Position numbers and translations under genes: made by a program
Part shown: positions 36,335 through 44,723 of the stretch, in pieces
Numbering within the stretch: the stretch's first letter is position 1
How the letters are laid out: every line of letters starts with the position of its first letter
DNA from: Ruminiclostridium papyrosolvens DSM 2782
GTDB taxonomy: Bacteria; Bacillota; Clostridia; Acetivibrionales; DSM-1351
Direction of reading: 5' to 3'
Assembly (NCBI RefSeq): GCF_029318685.1
Contig: NZ_CP119677.1
Location: 310,001 to 374,000, forward strand
Length of the DNA: 64,000 nucleotides
Notes under the pieces: generated by a model
What the model was told of the DNA's origin: nothing
Seen by the model: the letters and a program-made list of their open reading frames with translations, nothing else
Database searches by the model: none

Positions 36335-37129
36335 ATAGGAATAAAGGAATTGGACTTTAATGTAATTGAATTAGGTATTGGAATACCCTTTACTAAAGAT
36401 AGTCCTACAGAAAAAATTAACTTTAAAACATCATACCTGTTTACACATAATGATGAGAGATGGAATAGCAAGCCAGATAGACAAAGCTTTTTTAAAGAAA
36501 AAATTGAAATGGATTTACATTGTATATCCCATGTGGATGCAATAAATCACAGAGCACAAAATAAGATTGGTTTTAAAGGCTCAAAATATGAAAGTGAACC
36601 ATCTACTTATCAAAATGGTGCTGATACTATTCCAATAATTAGAGGAAAGGCCTTGATGCTTGACTTTCCAAAGTTTCTGAAAGTAGATATTTTAAAAGAA
36701 GAAAATGAAATTACTGTAAATTTAATTGAAAAATGCCTGAATTTTCAGGGGACTGGCATAGATGACTACAAAATAATATTAATACGGACAGGCCATATAG
36801 TGCACTGGAAAAACGGAGAATATGATAAGTATTTTGAAAAAGAAGTTGGCTTGAATGTTGAAGCAATAACATGGTTGGCAGAAAAAAATATTATTGCTGT
36901 TGGTGCAGATAATTTTGCAGTTGAAAACATACCTACTAAAGAAAACAGTTATTCAAATTTTTATCCCGGACATAAGAAGTTCCTAGGAGAGAAGGGCATT
37001 TATATAATTGAAAATTTAGATCTCGATGATTTGTCGGCAAGGAAAATAAATAGATTTTATTTTATTGCCGCCCCGATTCGATTTAAAAATGCTTCTGCGG
37101 CACTGATAAATCCTATTGCTCTTTTGTAA
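36335..37129 (+). CDS. Cyclase-family (kynurenine formamidase-like) metal hydrolase
   Basis: A protein of about 264 aa of the Cyclase family (Pfam PF04199), which includes formamidases and proteins annotated as polyketide cyclases. The metal-binding motif is DLHCISHVDAINH, close to the usual HxGTHxDxPxH. The best canonical start is TTG 36350, but its only SD-like word is 1 nt away. A good SD (AGAGGTGA, 36321-36328) lies 6 nt before an in-frame ATA at 36335, so I place the start there tentatively; a stop codon at 36326 excludes anything further upstream. In this setting it could cyclise, lactonise or hydrolyse the released chain. Confidence 0.8.
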   Translation: MGIKELDFNVIELGIGIPFTKDSPTEKINFKTSYLFTHNDERWNSKPDRQSFFKEKIEMDLHCISHVDAINHRAQNKIGFKGSKYESEPSTYQNGADTIPIIRGKALMLDFPKFLKVDILKEENEITVNLIEKCLNFQGTGIDDYKIILIRTGHIVHWKNGEYDKYFEKEVGLNVEAITWLAEKNIIAVGADNFAVENIPTKENSYSNFYPGHKKFLGEKGIYIIENLDLDDLSARKINRFYFIAAPIRFKNASAALINPIALL

Positions 37130-37188
37130 CAGTCACAAAGATAAAGAGAAGAAGTGCTGCTTATAGAATTAAGCGAGGTGTAAAATAG

Positions 37189-37668
37189 GTGAGATATATT
37201 TTTATAGATAAAATTAAGAACATAGATAAGGCATCTATTGAAGGAAGTAAGTTTTTATGTCTGAATGAGGATATATTTAAAGACCACTTTCCAAATTACC
37301 CAATGCTGCCGGCTGCCTTAATGGTAGAGGCTTCTATCCAGTTGGGAAGGATATTTATTTGGAAGGAATCAGATTTCAGATACACGTTACTGCCGGTTTC
37401 TTTTGAAAAATTTAAATTTTATAATGTAATTACGCCAGGTAATATTCTCGACATATCATTGAGTATAAACAATCAGGAGAAAATTGAATACAGCATTAAT
37501 AATATTATAAGTTTAAAAACAACAGGATATTACAATGAAAAAAAGTGTTTTCAAGGTGTGATTGCATTTAATATTATGTCTTTTGAAAAATTACATAACG
37601 AAAAAAAGTGCAGAGAATACCTTGACTTTCTCATATCAAATTACCAAAATGACAAGAATGTAATTTAA
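37189..37668 (+). CDS. FabZ-like 3-hydroxyacyl-ACP dehydratase
   Basis: A 159-aa hotdog protein with the full dehydratase motif: KDHFPNYPMLPAALMVEA contains the catalytic His (HFP) and Glu (VEA), and IQLGR follows. The core is a normal FabZ with a slightly long C terminus. It should dehydrate 3-hydroxyacyl-ACP after FabG reduction, giving a 2-enoyl chain; no enoyl reductase is seen, so double bonds would be retained. GTG start with SD GCGAGGTG. Confidence 0.88.
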   Translation: MRYIFIDKIKNIDKASIEGSKFLCLNEDIFKDHFPNYPMLPAALMVEASIQLGRIFIWKESDFRYTLLPVSFEKFKFYNVITPGNILDISLSINNQEKIEYSINNIISLKTTGYYNEKKCFQGVIAFNIMSFEKLHNEKKCREYLDFLISNYQNDKNVI

Positions 37669-37685
37669 GAAAAGAGGTGAGTTTA

Positions 37686-37739
37686 GTGGGGGAATGTCGC
37701 TTATTTATATTTCCCTGCTACGCATATTATGGAAATTAG
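37686..37739 (+). CDS. Possible 17-residue leader peptide overlapping the fabG start
   Basis: GTG 37686 follows a good SD (AGAGGTGA, 37673-37680, 5-nt spacer) and opens a 17-codon frame encoding MGECRLFIFPCYAYYGN. Its TAG stop (37737-37739) lies just inside fabG, whose own ATG (37729) has no SD. It may couple fabG translation to upstream ribosomes. Too short to trust from sequence alone. Confidence 0.35.
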   Translation: MGECRLFIFPCYAYYGN

Positions 37740-38484
37740 TTTCTCTGATAAGGTTGTTATTATAACAGGAGGCAGTAGGGGAATAGGTAAGGATTTGGTG
37801 AGAGCATTTGCGCAAGCCAATGCAAAGGTGTATTTTACATACCTGACTAATGGGGAAAAGGCTCAGAACGTGGTAGATGAATTTAGCAGAAGATATGCTG
37901 CGACAATTAAGGCAAACGCAGTAGACGGGAGGTCAAAGGAAGACGTTCACAATTTTATTGAAACAGTTATTACTGAAAACAAGAAGATTGATGTCTTAAT
38001 CAATAGTGCAGGATATATACCAAGAGGTTTGTTTCTTAACACTTCAGAGGATGTATGGAAAAATGCAATAGAGTCTAACGTAAGCAGTATTTATAATTAT
38101 TGTACCAATGTGTTGAAATATATGCTACTGGAGAAAGGCGGATGCATTATTAATATATCATCAGTTTCTGCACATTTTCCGGCAAAAGGGCAGGCAGCAT
38201 ATAGTGCTTCAAAAGGTGCAATTGAGTCATTAACAAAAGCTCTTGCACTAGAGTATGGGAAATATAATATAAGAGTAAATACTATTGCTCCCGGTCTTGT
38301 TGAAACGGAAGTTGTAAAAACAATCTCAAATCAGGTAAAACAGGAAATTCTGAAACGAACTCCGCTTGGAAGATTCGGAAGGGCAGAAGATGTTAGTAAT
38401 ACTGCTCTCTTTCTGGCAAGTGAAAATGCATCGTATATAACAGGCACGCAGCTTTTGGTTACAGGTGGAAGGCATCTGGATTAG
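37729..38484 (+). CDS. FabG-like 3-oxoacyl-ACP reductase (SDR)
   Basis: A 251-aa short-chain dehydrogenase: NADPH-binding TGGSRGIG at residues 12-19, NSAG, catalytic Ser in NISSVSA, YSASK with catalytic Tyr and Lys, and VNTIAPGLVETE. It would reduce the beta-keto group after each condensation. No start codon other than ATG 37729 exists in this frame after the stop at 37684, and no SD precedes it, so translation is probably coupled to the short upstream frame. Confidence 0.93.
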   Translation: MEISFSDKVVIITGGSRGIGKDLVRAFAQANAKVYFTYLTNGEKAQNVVDEFSRRYAATIKANAVDGRSKEDVHNFIETVITENKKIDVLINSAGYIPRGLFLNTSEDVWKNAIESNVSSIYNYCTNVLKYMLLEKGGCIINISSVSAHFPAKGQAAYSASKGAIESLTKALALEYGKYNIRVNTIAPGLVETEVVKTISNQVKQEILKRTPLGRFGRAEDVSNTALFLASENASYITGTQLLVTGGRHLD

Positions 38485-38524
38485 TTTTTGAGAGATCTTA
38501 TCGAGCAAGATAGGGGGAGTTTTT

Positions 38525-39808
38525 GTGAAAAGAAAAGTGGTAATATCCGGCGTGGAGTGCATTACGTCCTTGGGAAAAGATGTCGAGACTACATGGAGGG
38601 CTTTAACGGATGGCGTTTCAGGCATAAGTAAAATTGACAGAATTGATAATGTAGAAAAATATCAATGCCAATTTGGCGGTGAGATAAAAAAATTCAATGC
38701 TAAGAAGTCAGGATTAACTGGAACAAATACAATGTTAAGGTATAATCAATATGAATTATTTACAATATTTAAAGCTGTAACAGACTATGGTTGGCTGAGT
38801 GATTTAAAGGAAGATACCATTAACTGTCCAGTTTTCTTTGGAAATCAGTGTATAAATCTTGATGAAGAATTATTTGATACCCTAATAGCTATATCCGGCG
38901 AAAATGCCCACAGCTTGGATTTTTCAAAAATTGGAAGTAATTTGCAACGGTTTCCACCTTTAAACGGAGTTAAGCTTTTGCCAACGTTGCCTACTCATTT
39001 TACAGCAAAAAAGTATAACCTGCATGGAAGTGCAAATGTTTCTTATGCAGGGGAAAGCTCTTCCATTGAAGCTCTTTTGAGAGCAGCTGTAAATATTGAA
39101 ATGGGGTATTATGAAAAAGCTATAGTTGCTTCCACTTTTAGTCCTTTTTCAGCGCATGAATTTCTTTGGCTAAGCGATTCGAATATAGCTAAGAAAACAT
39201 CAATGGGCAATAGTCCTAATAAATTGATATATCCTTTTGACAGAAGGCATGATGGCATTATATTTGGAGAAGGTTCCGGGGTGATTTTAATTGAAAGTGA
39301 AGAGAACGCCCGAAAGAATGGACGAACTATACTTGCCAATATAAAGGGAGGTTCAACGAACATTTTCCCAGGAGATGACTTTTATGAACTAACAAAACAT
39401 GGATTTATTAAAAATATTGAAGCAACATTAAGTGATTGCTCAATCAGAAATACAGACATTGATATTATTTATTGCAGTGCTCCATCATATCCTCAATGGG
39501 ATAATGCCGAAATAGAAGCAATTGATGAAATGTGGGGAAGAGACTCAGTGCAGGTGACATCATCAAAAGCAAATATTGGGTTTCTGAGTTGTGCAGCAGG
39601 ATTAATAGATTGTATATTTGCAGTACAATCAATAAATGAAAATAAATTTGCTAAAACTTTGAACTTTGAACAGTTGGATAACGATTTACATATTGACTGC
39701 AATAAGTATTTTAATGCCAAAGTAGATAACATCCAGAGATGTTTAATTAACAGTGCAGGGTCAGGAGCCCATTATAGTTCTATAATTTTAGAAAAAGGGT
39801 GTGTGTAG
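38525..39808 (+). CDS. Ketosynthase-fold protein lacking the catalytic triad (chain-length-factor-like)
   Basis: A 427-aa thiolase-fold protein that starts like a KAS (VVISGVECITSLGKDVE) and keeps structural motifs such as PFDRRHDGIIFGEGSGV. All three catalytic residues appear lost. The nucleophile Cys region reads VSYAGESSS (Gly176 in the Cys place), the first His motif (NAHGT) reads YCSAPSYP, and the second (KSNIGH) reads KANIGFLSCAAG. This is the expected pattern for KS-beta/CLF proteins, which pair with an active KS to set chain length. It is followed at once by an intact ketosynthase, supporting a KS-CLF dimer. GTG start with SD AGGGGGAG. Confidence 0.88.
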   Translation: MKRKVVISGVECITSLGKDVETTWRALTDGVSGISKIDRIDNVEKYQCQFGGEIKKFNAKKSGLTGTNTMLRYNQYELFTIFKAVTDYGWLSDLKEDTINCPVFFGNQCINLDEELFDTLIAISGENAHSLDFSKIGSNLQRFPPLNGVKLLPTLPTHFTAKKYNLHGSANVSYAGESSSIEALLRAAVNIEMGYYEKAIVASTFSPFSAHEFLWLSDSNIAKKTSMGNSPNKLIYPFDRRHDGIIFGEGSGVILIESEENARKNGRTILANIKGGSTNIFPGDDFYELTKHGFIKNIEATLSDCSIRNTDIDIIYCSAPSYPQWDNAEIEAIDEMWGRDSVQVTSSKANIGFLSCAAGLIDCIFAVQSINENKFAKTLNFEQLDNDLHIDCNKYFNAKVDNIQRCLINSAGSGAHYSSIILEKGCV

Positions 39809-39810
39809 AA

Positions 39811-41061
39811 TTGACAGATAAAATAGTTATAACAGGAATAAGTGCAGTTACTCCTCTTGGAAATAGCTTAGAAGAAATCACAAAAAACCTGATAAACGGG
39901 AAATCTGGAATGGGATATGTTACCCGCTATGAATTAAATGGCTTTCCTGTAAGGCATGGGGGAGTTGTTGATATTAAGGATTTAGAGACTATTGAATATC
40001 CATACAATGAAAATATACAATTTAAACTGTTTTACTATTGTTTAAAAAAGTTGAATGAAGAGTTTAAAGACAGTTACGAAGCTAACAGAATGGGTTGCAT
40101 AATAGGTACAAATCCTAATATTGCAACTATTAATGATGTTCAGTTTTTAGGCGACAAATATATGAAAAAGAAACTGTCGGAATCCGAAGAAGATACTCAG
40201 GATAAAGCATATGTAAATAAAATGATTAATATAAATCCCTCTCTGCTTTTGTACTATGCAGCCAAGGATTTTAATATCAACGGGCCATGCCTTTGCAATT
40301 TTGGTACATGCTCTGCATCTACCCAAGCTATAGGGGATTCATACCGCCTTTTAAAAAGAGGAAAGATAGATCTTGCAGTATGTGGTGGAATATCCATGAA
40401 TTTAGACCCTATCGCAATAGCAAGATTATGCAGGTTGAATGCATTGGAATTGACGAAGGATGATGTTACTGAAAATTGTACACCTTTTGACAAACGGAGG
40501 TCAGGGTTTACTATTGGAGAGGGAGCAATTTTATTTACTTTAGAGAGGGAAAAAGACGCAATTAAAAGAAATGCAGAAATTTTTGCAGAATTAAAGGGAT
40601 ACGGTGCAGCCATGGACGGGTTTTCATTGACAGACCCGCATGAGGAGGCACTTGGAATGAGTCTTTCCATGATAAGAGCTTTGGAAGATGCAAAATTGAA
40701 TATTCAAGATATTGACTATTTAAATGCCCATGGAACAGCTACAAAGAAGAATGATAAATATGAAACAATTGCCATTAAAAAGGTTTTCAAAGAGTATGCA
40801 AATCAATTGAATATAAGCTCAACAAAATCCATGCATGGACATTTGTTAACTGCGGGTGGGGCTATGGAGTTACTCGTATGTATAATGGGAATTAAGAATG
40901 AATTTATTCCGCCAACTATAAACTATAAACTTGAAGATCCCGAATGTGATTTATCATATACTCCAAATGCATTAATAAATAAAAAATTATTGAATGTTTT
41001 GACCAATTCTTTTGGGCTTGGGGGAATAAATGCTTCGTTAGTTGTATCAAAGTATATATGA
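39811..41061 (+). CDS. Beta-ketoacyl synthase, catalytic (KS-alpha)
   Basis: A 416-aa condensing enzyme with a complete triad: Cys167 in FGTCSAST, His307 in NAHGTAT and His344 in SMHGHLLTAGG. It should form the heterodimer with the preceding CLF-like protein and extend the ACP-bound chain with malonyl units. No malonyl transferase is in the cluster, so FabD of fatty acid synthesis may supply malonyl-ACP. TTG 39811 is preferred (MTDKIVITGISAVTPLG, AAAGGG 11 nt upstream) over GTG 39799, which overlaps the preceding gene. Confidence 0.93.
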   Translation: MTDKIVITGISAVTPLGNSLEEITKNLINGKSGMGYVTRYELNGFPVRHGGVVDIKDLETIEYPYNENIQFKLFYYCLKKLNEEFKDSYEANRMGCIIGTNPNIATINDVQFLGDKYMKKKLSESEEDTQDKAYVNKMININPSLLLYYAAKDFNINGPCLCNFGTCSASTQAIGDSYRLLKRGKIDLAVCGGISMNLDPIAIARLCRLNALELTKDDVTENCTPFDKRRSGFTIGEGAILFTLEREKDAIKRNAEIFAELKGYGAAMDGFSLTDPHEEALGMSLSMIRALEDAKLNIQDIDYLNAHGTATKKNDKYETIAIKKVFKEYANQLNISSTKSMHGHLLTAGGAMELLVCIMGIKNEFIPPTINYKLEDPECDLSYTPNALINKKLLNVLTNSFGLGGINASLVVSKYI

Positions 41062-41101
41062 TACGAAAGACTTAAAAAATGATTATAAGGAGACCAAATT
41101 A

Positions 41102-41743
41102 ATGTTAGAAAAGCACATTCCAAATCCGGATATTATATATCCAAGACAAAATGATAAAAGTACATGTTACCTTAAAAATGTAGTGAAAAAGTCCAATGTT
41201 AATATAGGCGACTTTACATTTTACAATGATTTTTACAACTCTCCGGAGGAGTTTGAGAAAAATAATATTCTATATCACTACCCCATTAATGGAGACAAAC
41301 TTATAATAGGTAAGTTTTGTTCCATAGCATGTGGTGCAAAGTTTATATTTAACAGTGCAAATCATACTTTGAGTTCATGTACAACGTTTCCTTTTCCTAT
41401 TTTTTATGAAGAATGGGACAAAACGATTAAGGTAACAGAAGCTTGGGACAATAAGGGAGATATCGTTGTTGGAAATGATGTATGGATAGGTTTTGATGCA
41501 ATTATTATGGCCGGAGTACATATAGGAGATGGGGCTATTATAGGTACAAGAGCTGTTGTAACAAAAGATGTACCACCGTATACAATAGTGGGAGGTGTTC
41601 CTGCAAAAAAAATCAGGCAAAGATTTGATGATACGATTGTAAAAGACCTGCTGGAAATTAAATGGTGGGATTGGAGTATAGAAAAAATACAGTCCAATTT
41701 AACTGCAATCAGAAAGATGGATATAGAGAAGCTTAAAAGTTAG
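41102..41743 (+). CDS. Vat/CatB-like hexapeptide acetyltransferase
   Basis: A 213-aa left-handed beta-helix acetyltransferase of the xenobiotic group, closest in my memory to streptogramin A acetyltransferases (Vat). Matching blocks include ILYHYPINGDKLIIGKFCSI, FNSANH (the catalytic His of Vat lies in the like motif), VGNDVWIGFDAIIMAGV, IGDGAIIGTRAVVTKDV and KWWDWSIEKIQ. Vat O-acetylates the hydroxyl of group A streptogramins. In this cluster it may acetylate the product as tailoring or as self-protection. ATG 41102 is chosen from AAGGAG 10 nt upstream; the frame is open from 41042, overlapping the KS end. Confidence 0.88.
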   Translation: MLEKHIPNPDIIYPRQNDKSTCYLKNVVKKSNVNIGDFTFYNDFYNSPEEFEKNNILYHYPINGDKLIIGKFCSIACGAKFIFNSANHTLSSCTTFPFPIFYEEWDKTIKVTEAWDNKGDIVVGNDVWIGFDAIIMAGVHIGDGAIIGTRAVVTKDVPPYTIVGGVPAKKIRQRFDDTIVKDLLEIKWWDWSIEKIQSNLTAIRKMDIEKLKS

Positions 41744-41762
41744 GAAGTTAGGAGCTGGTGCA

Positions 41763-42299
41763 ATGATAGCTACCCTTGTTTATGATGGTGATATTAAAAC
41801 TCAGAATAGTGAAATAATACACAATTTATTATTAGACCTATTTTTACAAAAAAATATTGAAGTCAAACTCTTTGAAGTAAATAGAAATAACATAAGAAAC
41901 TGTATGGGGTGTAATGGATGCTGGATAGTAACTCCAGGGGAATGTGTAATTGAGGATTCGTTAAACAACATAAATAAATCATATGTAAAATCTGACTTGG
42001 TTGTTTACCTTACGCCTGTCGTTTTTGGGCAATACAGTTCTGCAATAAAAAATGTGATGGACAGGTTTATTCCAAATGTTCTGCCTTTTTTTGAAGAAAA
42101 GAATGGTGCCACTGTTCATCCTAGCAGATATGAAAAATATCCTAGACAAATATTGATAGGCTATGGTGATGACATAACTGAGGAAGAGAGGGATACATTT
42201 TTCACTTTAACAAGCGGAAAATATAACAAAAACTTTGACAAAGTTTTATTAACAGCTTTAGAAAAGGATAATCAAGAAATTATAAGTCACATTTTATAG
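41763..42299 (+). CDS. NAD(P)H-dependent FMN oxidoreductase (flavodoxin fold) with Cys motif
   Basis: A 178-aa flavodoxin-like reductase. The Cys motif NCMGCNGCW at about residues 47-55 is typical of the iron-sulfur-flavoprotein-like/FMN-reductase group, and YLTPVVFGQYSSAIKNVMDR matches the flavin-binding region after it. It could deliver electrons to the radical SAM enzymes or reduce the product. Placed 19 bp after the acetyltransferase and 18 bp before a second flavodoxin-like gene. Confidence 0.82.
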   Translation: MIATLVYDGDIKTQNSEIIHNLLLDLFLQKNIEVKLFEVNRNNIRNCMGCNGCWIVTPGECVIEDSLNNINKSYVKSDLVVYLTPVVFGQYSSAIKNVMDRFIPNVLPFFEEKNGATVHPSRYEKYPRQILIGYGDDITEEERDTFFTLTSGKYNKNFDKVLLTALEKDNQEIISHIL

Positions 42300-42317
42300 A
42301 TACTGGAGGAAGTTTAT

Positions 42318-42986
42318 TTGAGAAATATTTGTTTTATTAATGGAAGTCCAAAAGGTGAAAAGGCAAATTCCTATTTCTTTATAAAAAAGCTTCAAAACGC
42401 TATGAATGATACAAATTATAATAAATATTTTATTCATGCTGCTTCAAGTATTTATTCCGGTAAATGGGAAGGGGATTTTAATACAATGGATACAGCAGAT
42501 GTTTTAATTTTTTCTTTTCCGCTTTATATTTATTGTGTACCGGGCTTATTAATGAGATTTCTTGAAGATTATTATATTCATATTAAGGGGCAGAGCAATT
42601 TTTATAAGGATATACGGGTGTATGCGGTTTTAAATTGTGCTTTTCCAGAACCGATGATAACTAATGAAGCTATTAGAGTAATAAAGAATTTCTGTTTGAG
42701 GTCAGGTCTTAAGTGGAGATTTTCTATTTCAATAGGGGCAGGAGGTTTGGTTGGAGCATCTGAAAAAATAAAGTTTATGGACAGCTTATGCACAAAGGTG
42801 TATGATTCACTGTACGAAATTAATAGGGACATTGAGACAGAGGCTACTGTAGCTGTTGAAAATAAATATGCTGCACCCAGTTCCTCAATATTATTATACG
42901 GAAGGATGGGTAAAACCAACTGGATAAAAGCCGCAATGAAAAATGGACTATCTGAAGAAGATTTGTATAAAAAACCATACTGGTAA
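42318..42986 (+). CDS. Second NAD(P)H-dependent flavodoxin-fold oxidoreductase
   Basis: A 222-aa protein starting ICFINGSPKGEKANSY (phosphate-binding loop of flavodoxin-like reductases), with DVLIFSFPLYIYCVPGLLMRF in the next loop. It lacks the CxxCxxC motif of its neighbour. TTG start with SD GGAGGAAG. The two flavoproteins may act together or supply reduced flavin to the B12/radical SAM enzymes; this is inference from context. Confidence 0.8.
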   Translation: MRNICFINGSPKGEKANSYFFIKKLQNAMNDTNYNKYFIHAASSIYSGKWEGDFNTMDTADVLIFSFPLYIYCVPGLLMRFLEDYYIHIKGQSNFYKDIRVYAVLNCAFPEPMITNEAIRVIKNFCLRSGLKWRFSISIGAGGLVGASEKIKFMDSLCTKVYDSLYEINRDIETEATVAVENKYAAPSSSILLYGRMGKTNWIKAAMKNGLSEEDLYKKPYW

Positions 42987-43060
42987 AATAACTTGGGAAT
43001 AAAAGTTCGAGAGCTTTGGTATAAATGGTAGCATCAACGGTGCAGCCTAAGAGTTATTTT
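42985..43060 (+). promoter_or_regulatory. Possible leader stem before the ABC-F gene
   Basis: AAAATAACT (42985-42993) is an exact complement of AGTTATTTT (43052-43060), enclosing 58 nt. ABC-F resistance genes often have attenuating leaders, but there is no clear leader peptide here. Confidence 0.3.
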
Positions 43061-43103
43061 CCTACAGTAAATTGACACGTTCATAGTGGGGAAAGGAATG
43101 ATT

Positions 43104-44654
43104 ATGAGTATTCTATCAGTAACTGAAATGACACAAGGGTTTGGAGATAATATTATATTTGACAATGTTTCATTTCAGTTGTCTAAGGGAGAGCATATAG
43201 GATTGATTGGGGCAAACGGAAAAGGAAAAACGACGTTTATGAGGTTGATTACCAATGAAATACTACCTGATTCGGGAACTATTTCATGGAGTCGTAAGGC
43301 AAATGTCGGATATATGGACCAAAATGTCGAGCTTAATACATTCTTAACTGTGAAAGAAGTACTGCAAAGTTCTTTTAAAAAATTATTTGTATTGGATGAA
43401 GAGCTAAAGGTACTTTATGAAAAAATGACTTATCTAAAGGGAAAGGAATTAGAACAGGTTTTAAAAAAAACCTCTTATATCCAGAGTGAACTGGATATGA
43501 GTGACTTTTACGGTATAAATTCAAAGATTGAGGCAATATCTGCAGGAATGGGAGTAAGAGATTTATTAGATAAAAATCCACGTGAATTAAGCGGAGGGCA
43601 GAGGACAAAAATACTACTTGCAAAACTCCTACTGGAAAAGCCTGATATCTTACTGCTCGATGAACCAACAAACCATTTGGATGAAAAAAATATAGTTTGG
43701 TTAAAGGGATTTCTTACAAATTATGAAAATGCTTTTATACTTATTTCCCATGATACTGAGTTTTTAAATTCGGTGGTTAATTGTATTTATCATCTGGAAA
43801 ATAAAAAGCTGACCAAGTTTCCCGGAAATTATGATAAGTTCTTAATGCTATATGACCAGAAAAAAAAGAATATGATGACTCAATATTATAAACAACAGGA
43901 GGAAATACAAAAGCTTGAGGCATATATCAGAAAAAATCAAGTTCGTACTGCCACAGCAGCACAGGCTAAATCAAGAGGAAGAAAGTTGGAGAAGATTGTA
44001 AGAATAAAGTTAGATGAAAGTATACCTAATCCACATTTCCACTTTAAGTTTTCATCTAATCCCACAGATCTGATATTTGAGACTAAGAATTTGATTATCG
44101 GGTACGATAGACCTCTTACAAAACCAATGAATCTGATAATGAGAAGGAATGATAAAATTGCATTAGTTGGAGCAAATGGTATAGGTAAAACTACCCTTCT
44201 GAAAAGTCTGATGGCTATTATAACTCCAATTGCGGGAAAAATACAATTAGGTGAATTCCTGGATATCGGCTATTACAGACAGGAAATAGAATCAGAGTCT
44301 GAAATTGAAGAAATTGTCTTGAACAATGTATGGAAGGAATTTTCTGATTTTAGTATACAGGAAGTCAGAAAAATAATTTCTCAATGTGGTTTAAGTGCTA
44401 AGCATACTGAAATGAAGCTTCAGTCAATAAGCGGGGGTGAACAGGCTAAAGTAAGGCTGTGCAAGATTATAAATAAAAAAAGTAATGTATTGTTTTTGGA
44501 TGAACCGACCAATCATTTGGACACAATGGCTAAGGACGAACTTAAGAGAGCTTTAATTGAATATGAAGGCAGTATAGTTTTAGTTAGCCATGAGCAGGAA
44601 TTTTATAAGGATATTGTAACGAAGGTCTGGAATTGTGAGAATTTTAAAGTATAA
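43104..44654 (+). CDS. ABC-F family ATPase
   Basis: A soluble 516-aa protein with two ABC domains and no membrane segment. Domain 1: Walker A GANGKGKTT, signature LSGGQRTK, Walker B LLLDEPTNHLD. Domain 2: GANGIGKTT, ISGGEQAKVRL, FLDEPTNHLD. Between them is a charged helical linker (about residues 240-320, with RTATAAQAKSRGRK) that in ABC-F proteins reaches the peptidyl-transferase region. ABC-F members either help translation or protect ribosomes from antibiotics. The N terminus (SILSVTEMTQGFGDNIIFDNV) resembles the YfmM-like subgroup, so resistance is not certain, but its place in a biosynthetic operon beside a Vat-like gene favours self-protection. ATG 43104 is chosen from AAAGGA, 6 nt upstream. 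Confidence 0.9.
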   Translation: MSILSVTEMTQGFGDNIIFDNVSFQLSKGEHIGLIGANGKGKTTFMRLITNEILPDSGTISWSRKANVGYMDQNVELNTFLTVKEVLQSSFKKLFVLDEELKVLYEKMTYLKGKELEQVLKKTSYIQSELDMSDFYGINSKIEAISAGMGVRDLLDKNPRELSGGQRTKILLAKLLLEKPDILLLDEPTNHLDEKNIVWLKGFLTNYENAFILISHDTEFLNSVVNCIYHLENKKLTKFPGNYDKFLMLYDQKKKNMMTQYYKQQEEIQKLEAYIRKNQVRTATAAQAKSRGRKLEKIVRIKLDESIPNPHFHFKFSSNPTDLIFETKNLIIGYDRPLTKPMNLIMRRNDKIALVGANGIGKTTLLKSLMAIITPIAGKIQLGEFLDIGYYRQEIESESEIEEIVLNNVWKEFSDFSIQEVRKIISQCGLSAKHTEMKLQSISGGEQAKVRLCKIINKKSNVLFLDEPTNHLDTMAKDELKRALIEYEGSIVLVSHEQEFYKDIVTKVWNCENFKV

Positions 44655-44723
44655 TAACCGAAAGACTTAGTACATTTTTAACAAAGGCATTATAAGGCAA
44701 TAAACGGGAAGGGAAAATATAAA

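Noticed and set aside
37694-37765. 23-codon hydrophobic frame MSLIYISLLRILWKLVSLIR... before fabG
   Set aside because: Its ATG has no properly spaced SD (a purine run abuts it); the 17-codon frame fits the SD better.
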